Assembly: GCA_900073065.1 (NCBI GenBank)
Contig: FJOG01000016.1
Span: 434,001 to 498,000, forward strand
DNA length: 64,000 nt
Direction of reading: 5' to 3'
DNA from: Phialocephala subalpina
Lineage: Eukaryota; Ascomycota; Leotiomycetes; Helotiales; Mollisiaceae
The position numbers and the translations under genes were made by a program. The notes under the pieces were generated by a model. The model was not told where the DNA came from. It searched no databases and worked only from the letters and a program-made list of their open reading frames with translations. Below are positions 9,382 to 20,675 of the stretch, one piece after another; the first letter of the stretch is position 1, and every line of letters begins with the position of its first letter.

Positions 9382-10295
9382 GAGTTCCTGCGTGGTTTCT
9401 CTGCGTGCAAGTTATCAAATTGAGACTTTGAAAAGTGTGAAAAGGTGATTCGTGCTACTGTGACGATGACTGTGGTTAAGGTTGTGCAATGTATGACAAT
9501 CTCGCTGGCTGAGAAGGAGCAGCCCATGTGGCGAAGCATGGTAGGTAGCCCTGTCAGGCTCACCTCGAGTCATCCAGTCGGAGGTAGCACAACCTGGATC
9601 CTGATCAGGCACATCGATGAGGTTTGGATGCAGGTGCAAGGTATGGGATTGGACTGGGAACGTTGGGCATGGATTGGGCCGGCGCTCGGTACCGTCCGAA
9701 TAGGATGTCCTAGGTTTGGGGAAAGTTAAATGGAGGTTTATACTGGATCTCGTTCTCCGGGCCAGTTGTTGTTGCAGCTGTAGGCAGACTGTTGTTGGTT
9801 GTGTAGACTTGGCTTTACTCAGCACTGCAGTAAGTGAGTGACGAATGCTGGCCGACTAGCGGACATACTGTGAACTATCTCCTCTCTTTCAATTAATCAG
9901 CTTTCCATGCGGTACCGACTCGAATGCCGAGACCCGGTAAGGCGATGAAAGTTAAAGTCTAACTTTTGATTTCGTGGGGGGAGGGGAGGGGGGAGGGGGA
10001 GAATGCTACTCCGCAGAAGTCAAGAGTGGAGATGGAGTTTTGATGGAGATCTGCAGCAGCGTAGGGCTAGACTCGATGTCTTTGGGAAGCGTGTCCGGAA
10101 CGCCTGTACCGCGCTCCCCGCGATAGGGTTCCGGTATTTGAGGTGCAGTGCCGGTGCCGATCTCGGTCGTGACTGAATGTGCGGTGTACTGTTGGGGATG
10201 GTGCGGTTGTTGTTGAGAAGTGTTGTTTCAGAAAACTAGGCGCTTTGGGTGTATACTTTGGGCCTGGGAGGTAGGAAGTTGCTTCTAGGGGAAGC
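9382..10295. other. Gene-poor stretch with a G-run motif
   Basis: No convincing ORF on either strand. It contains the G-rich tract at 9976-9999, listed separately. Confidence 0.5.
9976..9999 (+). promoter_or_regulatory. Perfect G-quadruplex motif
   Basis: Twenty-four bases hold four G-runs of 6, 4, 6 and 5, separated by single A residues. This satisfies the G3+N1-7 G-quadruplex rule with one-base loops, the most stable class. It stands in a gene-poor region, so any role is unknown. Confidence 0.75.
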
Positions 10296-10616
10296 TCACA
10301 GACTTTGGGATAGAACGGTAGATAGACGGATGGATGTGGATGAATGGGCTATCTTCAAATTCCTATGAATAGCAGCGGAAATGACTCTTGACAAACTCGC
10401 AATGCACGCATTTATAAACACCTCGCTCGCTCGCTGTCCCAATGCCGTGAATAAAGATACAAAATATCCAAGAACCGATATCAAGTCCAACATAAACAGA
10501 AGCAAGACTCCAGCCCAAAGGCGAATCATATCGTGAAGGAAACCAACAATGAAGAAAGCAGACCAGTGCTCCGTTTTAGACGCCAGAAACCCCATGCACG
10601 CGTGAGCGAGGGCCAA
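10296..10616 (-). CDS. Hypothetical hydrophobic ORF, 106 codons
   Basis: The minus-strand ORF reads MALAHACMGFLASKTEHWSA and then a strongly hydrophobic stretch (AFFIVGFLHDMIRLWAGVLL, FMLDLISVLGYFVSLFTAL) that could form two membrane helices. There is no recognisable family and no neighbour that explains it. Thymine-rich DNA often gives hydrophobic chance ORFs, so I keep the confidence low. Confidence 0.2.
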   Translation of the reverse strand: MALAHACMGFLASKTEHWSAFFIVGFLHDMIRLWAGVLLLFMLDLISVLGYFVSLFTALGQRASEVFINACIASLSRVISAAIHRNLKIAHSSTSIRLSTVLSQSL

Positions 10617-13600
10617 AAAGCCGTGTACATTCTGACTTTGTTCGCCGAACCGTAGGAAATGTGATGGATGTAGCGAGTGTTGTCTCTTCGTTGAGGAGAG
10701 TGATTAGAGACGGTGGAAGTGTGCCGGCCGTCATCACGTGGTGGTTGTGGTATTTCCTCCTCTTACAGGTACTCGTACATTCTCTGTCCGTTCATTCCTG
10801 TCCTCCCCTTATCTCGCTCGAATATGTGGCGGATGGAGGAGTCTATCTTCGAATAGAGCAGGCAGTTGACCAGCTGTCCGAGGGGAAGTTCACAGGTGAA
10901 GGTGGTGGCGGCGCAGGAGGTGAGTAGTCGTTCCCGCCCTCGCGGAGGATGAAAGTATATGGACTCTTCGCCTTCATGTTGAGAGTATTCGAGAGGCAAA
11001 GGGAGACATCTCGGCCGAAAGTCTCACTTGTGAGGATTGGTGAGCGGCGGCGAGGAATGGGCGACACGAGGGATGTTGATGTTTGTGAAGGCATCTTGAT
11101 TATTGTGTGTGAAGTGACAAAGTATCGAAGAGGTATGTATGACCCGTGTGAGGGAGGGTACTTTATTATTTTGGATCGTGGCGTGATGTTGTGATGCTGA
11201 GCTGAGTGGCCGTCAGTGGAATGATATACAAGCGGTTTGTGCTGCACCACTGCATACACGAGCTGAGAGTTACTCACCGAACAGTCAGAGCCACTTCAAA
11301 AGTAAAGTCTCAGCAGGATTTTCGATTCGAATATTTTCTTGCGAGGCAGTGAGTGGGAGTGACGATAAATATATCTTAGGATCTGTGCAGTGTAACACGA
11401 ACAACAAGATCAGACACCTAGTAAAATGAGAGGAAGTTAAGTCGAAGTTCCAACTTTTAGTAAACCAACAAAAAGGAAAAGGGAAAAGTATCCTCAAACG
11501 GGGACCCAAGCTGAATTTATCTCCCGCCCAAGATTGCCCATCCCACTCACCAGGCTCGACTCCCCCCGTCCACAAAAAAAGTAGGACAGCTCATCCCTCC
11601 GGCAAGCCGCCTCGTCCTTCATCCCAGTCTTCCGATATGGCTCAGAATGTTCCATGCCGAGCCAGACTCTAGCTCAGGCTGGATCACTATCATAATCGGC
11701 AGGGACCAGGGCCGTCTCCCTGAACGAGGCCCCCATGTTCTCCCCGGACCCAAGAGGCATGCACTGTAATCTCGCTGCAAAAGCTCTTCCGATTGCCCCG
11801 GATCCAGCATTCTGTCACGATTCAGTGGCAGGTTGTTAGGCCGAGGCGTCCAATCTGTCCTGTTCTTCTTTCTTCCACCCGCCGCCATGCCTGGCTGCAT
11901 TCCAGAAGAGGACATCAAACAAAGGTCGAATGTCCCAAAGCACCTAGGCTTTCGTGGGGTTGGTTCGGTGTCGTCTGCATGGCTTTGGTGGAAGTGAGCA
12001 GCCTTGAGAATGGACAGCTCTCATGCATGCATGGCAGTGGCAGCCATGAGCATTGCACTGCATGCAAAATAGCGGGTCTGGGGTTACCGGCTGAGAATCC
12101 GTACTGGTGGCTCCCCCTGGAAGGCACTCAGAACGCCCCAACTCACCTTCCGCATCCTCGCTCTTCAACCACCCGCAGAGCCTGCGATTTTGGTTGGTTT
12201 CTCCCCTACCAATCTGCGCGTGGGATGGACATCGCATCGCTCACATTTCCAGCGATGCAGAGACCCGCAGCCTCGGTGTTGAGACGATAGGATATGAGGC
12301 TTTTGGAGAAGCGGTGAGGGAACATGCTTCTTGGTTGGAGCCGATGGGATTATTGATATTGGTCAATATATTGTTCTATTTACTCCGTATTTGCTGGACG
12401 AGAACGGCTTCCGGAATGTGGAAGAGGAAGGTGATGCGTCTTCCTAGGCAGCACGATCCGTGTTTCTTTATTCGTTGCGTCGTTTCTCTTTCGTGGGGGC
12501 ATGTTTGGGCTATCTGAGATGCGATACGAAGTTTCTTCCAGAGCTTCGAGAGCTGTCTTACCTTGGGCTGGGGATGAGATTGGGCGTGGGGTGCCGAGTT
12601 AGGGGGATGATGGTGAGGCTTACAACATCGTGGGGGGTGTGGAGGTCAGAGAGCAGCCACGAAAGCCAACGCAACATTCAAGCAAGGCAGGGCCGACCTA
12701 CTCGGTATCGGGTCCCAAGCTACTGTATCGAATCTGATTGATGCGATGGGATCGCATTTTCGTTTGGTTGTCTCTGCCTTGACTGCATCAAACGCTTGTC
12801 CCCTGCGTTTTGATTTCTGTTTGGGACTTTGACCCTTGTCGACGTGCAGGCCTTCTGGCACTCGTCCAACTTCCCCTTCTGAATGAAGATCAAGGGCCCC
12901 GATATTCAGGAGTCGGGTCTCGTTTGTTTGCATGGAAGGAAGCCCAGTAATAACGTGATATGAGACGCTGATCTTGGCGGCACCTTGTGCTCGTTGGACT
13001 GGAAGGAACGGGCCCTTCCCTCCGCGGCACCGACCCTGAATCCCGAGATGAAGCTCCCTCCCTGAATGGGGAACCCGCATTGCTGACCGATGGCGACTGC
13101 AACGTTCGAGCCCTGGTACTTTTACCTAATAATACTTCGATACCTCCAGAGTACTGGCCTGGCAACGAATAATCTGCAGAGTCAAGAGTCAGAACTGTGT
13201 TCGGAGCCATGAAAGCGAAGGTCAAGTACGTATTCCAAACTCGGAGCGAGGAAGTCAAACCAGCTTCCCAAGTTAAGTTCAGCTCAGGTTACATATCACA
13301 GGTAACCTTATTTGCTGCTTCTGTCAGATACATCAGCCTGCCCTCACCGATCATCCATTGTCCCCCATACATCGGGAGATTTCCCTTCACTCCCTCCCGA
13401 CGGCTGGGTAAGAGCCCTAACTCCAGACCGACGGGCCACGAGGCAAGTCGGGATGGAGATCAGGGGTTGGAAACAAGAATATTATCGTACTTCTTTAATT
13501 TTTGGGTAATCGTTCGATGAGTGGAGAGCAAGGTTTGAAAGCTGCATGATTCCTGCACCCCAGCTTTTTAGGGGAGATATTTTTATCCCCCGCCTCTCAA

Positions 13601-14821
13601 AATGTCCCGACCGCACAAGGACTTTCTCCTTTCGAGATACGATGCGTAGGCTGTCACGAATCCTTCCTCGGTTGTTCTGTGGACTTGATAGTTTGAGAAT
13701 GAAATCATATATATGAGATTCCTCCCGTCTTGTCGTCGTCATCCCGTTCGAAATCTGAAATTTTCCTTGGTTGTCGGCGGCTTTCTGGTCGGCTGTTTGA
13801 GGGCTTGGTGGCAGGTACCTTCCTGAATCCAAAGTTTTGCGAAGAACTCTCCTTCCGAAGCCTCGCTTTGAAAAGGGAAGCATACTCGCGAATCGCGAAA
13901 AGGGAAAGCATGTGCTGTTCGTGCCCTCAATAACCCTGCTTCGTGTCTTGTTACACTTGGGCATCAACAGCCTCATCAGCAGCAGCATACATACAGAGGT
14001 GTGTGCGGTCACTTCGTATTGGTGAACTGTTTGTGTAACTTCGGAATCGGCATCGACTTGACTTTCTGCACACAATAGGGGGTTTAAGAAATATCACAAT
14101 TCCCTGAACTTTGCAATCTGCATGATGGCCGGGCGCTGCATTTCACTTGGACTTCGTCCGAAGTCGCTCGTTCTCGAAAGGTACACCAAGATTCAAGATC
14201 CAAGGCTTGTTGGACATATTGATATGATAGCAGTAATGATAGCAATACCAGAAGCCCAGAAGAGAAACATATCGGTGGACATATTTTGGCATACATAAGG
14301 TGGTGACATCGAAGTTCATGACTGCATGATCCTGTGACTTCAATGAGGAGATGAACATGTCATATTCGCACTTGCAGGAAATGGAAAATGGCCAACGAAA
14401 GACTGAGAAAATGGCAAGAAGGTTCAAGTGGAAGCAACGAACTGGATGCCTCGAATTTCCTCCCCAACTCGACTTGCCAACTTCAAGAATGAACAACAAA
14501 TCAAAACAGTAATGAATTAAACAATTCAAAGCTCCCTGATCATCAAAATATGTAATCTGTTGCTTGAGCGACGAGAGTCTCATTTTTGTAATTAATTCGT
14601 GATACTTATTGACAGAATACCTCAGGAACAAGGCACCAATAACCTTACATCGAGCAAGGATTACTTCTGCCGAGGCTCAACGTCACATCTGGGAGGCAGC
14701 TCCTCTCCCGATGGAGAGGAGAAGTTGAGCCTCACCTGGACTTCAATCAATTCTGTAAAGTATAATTAATCTCTTAAAATTGTATCACACTTCTCTTCCA
14801 TTTTCTGTCAATCTCGCCTCC
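10617..14821. other. Long gene-poor region
   Basis: About 4.2 kb in which I see no gene I can support. ORFs reach 197 codons (13482-14075, minus), but composition is uneven and no motif is present. The 3' end (from about 14,640) is the promoter and leader of the GST-fold gene. Confidence 0.4.
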
Positions 14822-15930
14822 ATGTCTCAATCACAAGTCCCAGAAATTATCCTGTACCACTACACCTTTTCACCTTACGCCAAACGGTAATTCCTTCTCC
14901 TCTCTACCTCTGAATGTTTCTTTCTGACAAGCAGATAGCATAGTATGGTACCTCAACTTCCGCAAAATCCCCTACACACAATGCGTACGTCCCTCCCTTT
15001 ATTCCTCCCAATGTCCGTCCTCAACTCACACCCCCACAGCTCCAACCACCCACCCTACCTAGACCAGACATCAAAGCCCTAGGAACCAACTACCGCCGCA
15101 TCCCAATCCTCTCAATCGGTCGAGACATCTACAACGACACCCGCCTCATCCTCTCCAAACTCGATCAACTATTCCCTCCCTCCTCCGTCCACCCCTCTAT
15201 CTCCGCTCCAGAACACAAAGGTCTCGAAAAGCTGTTTGAGAAATGGTCCATAGACGGCGGATTATTCAGAACAGCAGGTGCTTTGTTACCAGCCGAACTA
15301 CCGTTGTTGAAAGATCCAAAATTCAGGAGAGATAGAGAGGATTATACTGGTACAAGTTGGAGTCCTGAGAATGTTGCTAGAGGGAGGGCAGAGGCGCTGG
15401 TGGAGATGAAGAGTTCGTTTGAGATGGTGGAGAATAATTTTTTGAGGGATGGGAGGGAGTGGATTGCTGGGACGAAGGAGCCGAGTTTGACGGATATTGA
15501 GGCTATTTGGTTGTTTCATTGGTTGAATGGGCTGCCTGGTGCTTTGCCTGTTGAGTTTAAGCAGCAGTTTCCGAAGGTATTTGCTTGGGTTGATAGGTTT
15601 GATAAGGTGACGAGAGCTGCTGCTAAAGAGGCAGGGAAGCCGAAGACTGTCAAGGGACCTGAAGCTAGGGAGATCATACAGGGATCTGGATTTGCGGAAT
15701 CGGAGGGACAGGTTGAGAGAAGCGATCCGAGTGGACTGAGGAAGGGGACGACAGTAGAGGTTTGGCCGACGGACTCGGGCTTTAATCATAAGGATAGGGG
15801 AGTGTTGGTAGGGCTGACTGAGAAGGAAATCGTAGTTGAGGGGGAAATGGAGGATGGGACCGGTGTGAGGGTTCATGCGCCAAGGCATGGGTTCAGAATG
15901 AGGGAGGCTAAGGGAGGAGCGAACTTGTAA
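14822..15930 (+). CDS. Glutathione S-transferase-fold protein with extra C-terminal module
   Basis: Exons 14822-14886, 14939-14984 and 15040-15930 give 333 residues. The first acceptor must be ATAG at 14938, because the AG four bases earlier leads to an immediate stop. The start MSQSQVPEIILYHYTFSPYA, followed by KRIVWYLNFRKIPYTQC, is the beta-alpha-beta start of a GST N-terminal thioredoxin fold; RRIPIL supplies the cis-Pro strand. Residues about 140-240 (W-IAG---PSLTDIEAIW) match the helical GST C-terminal domain. After it, residues about 273-325 (GTTVEVWPTDSGF, RGVLVGLTEKEIVV, VRVHAPRHGFRM) form a small beta-rich module not found in classical GSTs. Substrate unknown; a role in detoxification is an inference from the fold only. 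Codon use shifts from C-rich at the start to G/T-rich near the end. Confidence 0.85.
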
Positions 15931-16526
15931 AATTGGGGAGGATAATGGGAATGTGACGATATACGAAATTCTGTATTGTACATAGATCACGTAAGTATAT
16001 ATGCCTTGAAGAAGGGTTATTGCTCTCTGTTGCAATTCGCATTACACTGCGTGCACGCCGGCATAGGCTCCTGAGTATCGACGAGGGAGAAATCTCTCTC
16101 ACTGCGTTTTGTGTTGCACTTCGCGACTGCCCTAATTGTGAAGCAAAGCTAATTCAGGACTAAGTAGTCAAAAGAGAGCGCCATTGATTTTACGCTCTCC
16201 GTTGCACTTCGCATCACACTACTTCACGTCGTCATGGGCACCTTGGTGGTGACGGGAGGAGACTATCCAACATTTGATGACGATTTGAAATTTGAAGTTC
16301 TCGTTGTTCGTCCTAGCGGTATAAGTGATATTGGAGTTTTGCGAGGGGAATGTCTATCCTTGTAATTACAGTTTGAAGCTGATATTGAGGGCTGTTTGAC
16401 CTGTACGATGAGAATGATTGAGGCCCTGTGCTTGAAGGATGCAAGACCTTTTCAAAATCAAATATAGCAATGGAACGATATATGTAATGGGAGTACCTAG
16501 TGTTCAATCCACACACGAGTGCGGAG
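15931..16526. other. Intergenic stretch
   Basis: 3' flank of the GST-fold gene. The phrase 'gttgcacttcgc' recurs near 16110 and 16201, and 'ttgcaattcgcattacact' near 16030, so a weak dispersed repeat is present. No ORF of note. Confidence 0.4.
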
Positions 16527-16885
16527 GACTTCGAAGACTTGTCCACTTTGAGCTTCTGCTCTAAGGTTTGTTGCACATCTCAAAAAGCCTCTATGGCTTC
16601 ACGTCACTTTCCTCTCACACACACCATAACTGCCGCAGAAGACTAATTCGCCTTTGTCCCATGCTTGAATTTTGTTGCACATCGATCCTGATTTCATGTT
16701 TTTCCCGTTTCATGACATCATGCTCGCTGCGGAAGACTTATTCACTTTGGGCTCATACTCGAGTTTTGTGACACATCGATTCTTACTTCATGTATTTTCC
16801 TTTCACTTACATCATTCCGGCTGCGAAAGACTAATCTTCTTTGGTCCCATGCTTGAGTTTTGTTGCACATCTCAAAGGCTATGCA
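16527..16885 (+). repeat. Degenerate ~94-bp tandem repeat, about four copies
   Basis: Copies begin near 16527, 16632, 16727 and 16820, a spacing of 93-105 bp. Each starts with a GCNGCRGAAGACT-like block, then a 'TTTGKSCYCATRCTYGARTTTTGTTGCACATC'-like line, then TTCATG and a T/C-rich arm. Identity between copies is patchy. The ORFs across it arise from the repeat itself and are not genes. Confidence 0.7.
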
Positions 16886-17744
16886 TTGCATCAGGCGTCT
16901 CTCTCTCCGACGATGTCTTTGAGAAAGTAGCGTACCAGGCTTGGTGTTTTGTTGCAGATCGTAAGTTCGGGGTTTTAATGTAGAATGCGGGGGAATTTGA
17001 GGCTGACTCGATAGAGACCTATGAATCTATATTCGGGAGGCTGAAGTTGAGCTTGACTTGGCTGAGTTTGACTTTATCTAGGTGCTCTAAGGTCTGAAAT
17101 CTTGAAAGCTGAGAGAACTTTCAGTGCTGTTGGGAAGACCCTAAGACCTTGGAACATTCAGGAAGGTGCAAACGCATGACGAGTCTCTTTTGAACTTGCG
17201 TCTTCCAGAATGAGCCTCGGACTGACTTCGAAGGTAAACTGAAAACGTCATTGTAACTATTCGGGGATGTTCATGCGGGTAACGCTGAAGGTGGTTGGGA
17301 CGATGATATTATCATTGAATCTATCCACAGCCCAATGTCTCATCCTCTACCGTGACAATTTGAAGGAAAACGAGGGAAATTGTCCGGAAATCGACACGAA
17401 CTTTCAGCAAATCTGTACTAAGATCTGTACTGCACAATGGCGAGGCTTCGAAGTTGCTTCGCCTGCGATGGCTACCAAAGTCCCAAGCATGTCGCAACAA
17501 CCTCAACTTTAGCTCAGTATAAAAGAATGGTCTTGGGTGCCGGCACCAGGAACCAGGAACGAGCTGAGAACGTTATTGAAACCACTCAAATTGAATCTCC
17601 AAAGAGATGAAAGTGGGGAAACACTCCAGAAACAGTTTGAAGACGTCATCGAATGGATTCAAATTCTGCCTTGAGTGGGAGCGGAAGTGCCATTCGGTAC
17701 AGATTGTGAACTTAGAGGAAAGGCCAAATAGGCAAGAACTCAGA
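16886..17744. other. Gene-poor stretch between two repeat blocks
   Basis: No supported gene. Short frames only. Confidence 0.4.
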
Positions 17745-17960
17745 ACTCTAGCATATCTAACAGATCGAGCCTGGAAAAACCGGAAATATATATCTGGAAA
17801 ACCTAGCCGGCCAACGGTGGAAAAACCGGGGCTCAAAATTCTGGTATACCTAGCTAGCCTAGATTGGAAAACCGGAGTATGGAGTTGAGCACGGAAAACT
17901 AGAGCGTGGAAAAACCAGAGCATGGAAAAAACCAGGGCATAGGAATACTTGACGACGTCA
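17745..17960 (+). repeat. Minisatellite-like block built on TGGAAAAACCRG
   Basis: The core GGAAAA(A)CC(R)G or a close variant occurs about seven times (near 17772, 17797, 17819, 17866, 17896, 17909 and 17925) with spacing from about 13 to 45 bp. A longer pairing (CTAGCATATCTAACAG...TGGAAAAACCGG against CTGGTATACCTAGCTAGCC...TGGAAAACCGG) suggests an older ~90-bp unit that has decayed. Confidence 0.6.
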
Positions 17961-19807
17961 TTGAAGCAATCCGGAATGATCTTGATCGGGTAAAAAAGCA
18001 GAAAAATGTAGTTGACGCTACACAGCTTGGCACTGAAGGATAGAGACGGTACACCAAATTCCAAAACTGCATTACTAGGAATTCTTCTGAACTCACCATC
18101 GGTTAATACAATTTCTTAGCATAGTTCCCGTGAGAGGCCAGATAAGGTAAAGCTGGGCTTGTCGAGGTAAGCCATCTGATGAAAGTGACAAGTCAAGGAC
18201 TCGAGCTAGAACAGAGTCCCAGCAGGGCTTGGGACACTGAAATTCGAGAATGGCGAAATACAACAGGAACAGCTTGTGAAATGAAGACGTCATTGACACT
18301 ATTCGAAATCACACGAACAGTACAGATAGGAATCGACCAACGTCACTTCTTGTTTTAGACCATAAGATAAGATCTCGCTCGAAACACATGTCTTGAACTA
18401 GAACATCTGGAGCAAGCGAAACAACTAGAAGCATGCTCGAAGAATATTTCTGTGGTATATGATGATCCAATATGTGACTTGTATCGGTAAGATCCACGAT
18501 AGGAGCGAACTTAGAGTCTCCATTTGCTCAGGTACCCAAGATAAGATCTAGATACAATGTCACAATTCAACATGAATAATAGAAAAAGGCATAGAAGAAC
18601 GGATTCGGATACAGGAATGATGTAACAGCGGGTAAAAGAGACGGGTGCCAGCGGTTATGCTAGCCAAATATCGCTCGAGGTCGCTTGACTTCGCACGAAG
18701 TGGAGTATATATGTGAAGGCCAGGCTGTCCTTTCGTGCTTGGAGGCAACTGGTGCCGCCAGCCAGAAGGAACTTCGAATGCTTAGTATACCAAATGACCC
18801 AAAACATGGGATCGAACCGCTGTCAAACTTGTAACTTAGAAGTGTGTTTCTTAGTGCACTTGCAACTGGATTGTAGAAGCGAGTTGCGAGTTGCATTCAC
18901 CCATCCAGGCGGACTGTGAATCAACCAAGACGAGTAGGATATTGAGAAAGGTGCAGAGCTTGCAAACCTTTTGAATCATCATTCGTGAACGTCGAATGCG
19001 TAGAGTGTCCTTTGATAAGTCGAAGGGACAGTTCGCTTATTAGTGGCGTACTTGAGTAGTCGTTACCGCACTTGACAACGAGCGTTGGAGACATGTAAAC
19101 CAAAGTTCTTCGACCCCACCAATTAGGACTCAATACGAAGCTCTGTAACTTAGATCTCTTGCAGGCCGAGAATGAATGAAAACAAAAAGGTAGAACCTGA
19201 TATTGGACTTGGTGGGTACAGGACCTCGACAACACTTGAACGAATCCATCGACCCAGCCCTTTCCCTGTCTTTCAGTTACAGAATTCGAGATCTTGGTGC
19301 TCGTCGATGTACCTCACTTTGTGGTGCTTTGAGTATCGCTTGGATGCTTTGTGTTGGGTTGGAGAAATTTCTCAAGATGTTCTCTTCCTCGGCAGGCAAA
19401 AGGGGCTGGGCCACGCCATCTCGTTTACGGGATGAACTGCCGATTGATTGGACTACCAGGGGTCATACCTTTTTTCGTATCTAGCATTTTTTGCAAAATG
19501 GGCTGATGAAGATTGAAAGAGATCTGGAGTTCTGTCGTTCTGGCAGAGTCTGACAGTTCTTCTGTAGAAGATGGGCAAATATTGATCACGTCTGCTCGTG
19601 AAGTGCTGTCCAAAAGGACCACGTCTCACAACAAAGGTCCGAGGGGCGATTTGTGCATTTCTAATCCAGGCCAGACCAATGTAGCCCCATGGAATGGCGT
19701 GTAACATTCAACAGCTGATTGGACAGGACCCTTACCTCCTACGCTGTCCTTCCCAGTAAGGATTAGTCTCTTCTCACACTCTTCCTCAAGGCACCTCAAG
19801 GCATTTC

Positions 19808-19814
19808 TACGTCA
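19808..19814 (-). promoter_or_regulatory. CRE-like site upstream of atf1
   Basis: TACGTCA on the plus strand (TGACGTA on the minus), about 870 bp upstream of the bZIP start codon. ATF/CREB proteins bind TGACGTCA and TGACGTA-like sites. Confidence 0.3.
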
Positions 19815-20048
19815 CCGCTGCCCTCTGACCTCATTCTCGACATTCTCGTCGTCCTCTCTCCCAGAAACCGCATTTCCGCAAAGTCGATCAGCCACGCAGA
19901 GCCTCATCCATACCGTTACCCATCTCGAGCATACTGCAGATCCCAGAGCGACCTCTTGGTGCATTTGATAAGCGCCCGTGTAGGATTCTGGTAAACTGTT
20001 CGCGACCGTGGTTTGCAGAATCCGTCTCGCGAATGGTTCGAAAATTCG

Positions 20049-20055
20049 TGACGTA
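20049..20055 (+). promoter_or_regulatory. Second CRE-like site upstream of atf1
   Basis: TGACGTA, about 620 bp upstream of the bZIP start codon and in the opposite orientation to the site at 19808. The pair could permit autoregulation, but a 7-base motif is expected by chance every several kilobases. Confidence 0.3.
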
Positions 20056-20675
20056 GGCTTCGCACGAGTGAATCGACCACCATATCGAATTCCAACACCT
20101 AATATCTGTTGAGCCGCATCCCGGGTTTGATGTCATTGTACCCATTGATATCGGTCCATACTTGAAAGTCGAACATATCGTCGTCGCAACAGAGTCCTAT
20201 CTTCGAGGGAGTTCAGGGGTGCAGAGTGCGGCTTGCCACTTCTCTTGCGCAATTGTCCCCCGACACCGCGAGGAACCATTAATTTTCGACACTCACCACC
20301 ACCACATCGCACCCACCGTTATTCACCCAATCTGTCATTTCTGGCATTCGAGCACTCACCACTGACGAGCTTTGGAAAGTAAGAGTCGTCGACGGACTTT
20401 TCTTTAATTTGCGACAACAGAGAAAAAGTGTGTACAGGGCAAGAAAGACAGCGGCTGGGTTGTCACCTTTGAAGAACTTGGCAAGCAGGTGAGGTCATCG
20501 GCTTCCAAACTCACTTCTCTTCCCCCTCCACCACCAACGTCATCCTCGACAGGACTGGAGTCGAGGCACATCAAAGAACGCCCCTCGTTCTTCAGACCTA
20601 TTATTTGCAGATCTGATAACTCGTCATACTGCACACGCTCCCTACCTACCCCTCTGACCTGAGTCAAACTCAATC

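Larger units (their letters stand above)
17961..20675. other. Gene-poor region leading into the atf1 promoter
   Basis: About 2.7 kb without a supported gene. The right-hand kilobase is C/T-rich and is the likely atf1 promoter and long leader. It includes two TGACGTA sites, listed separately. Confidence 0.4.

Noticed and set aside
13482..14075. 197-codon minus-strand ORF
   Set aside because: No motif, uneven composition, no plausible gene context.
15298..16035. 245-codon minus-strand ORF
   Set aside because: Antisense to the GST-fold gene.
16568..16983. Cys/Ser-rich ORFs of 67 and 103 codons
   Set aside because: They lie across the 94-bp tandem repeat and repeat with it.
17573..18064. 163-codon minus-strand ORF
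   Set aside because: Built from the GGAAAAACC minisatellite block; the internal peptide repeat comes from the DNA repeat.
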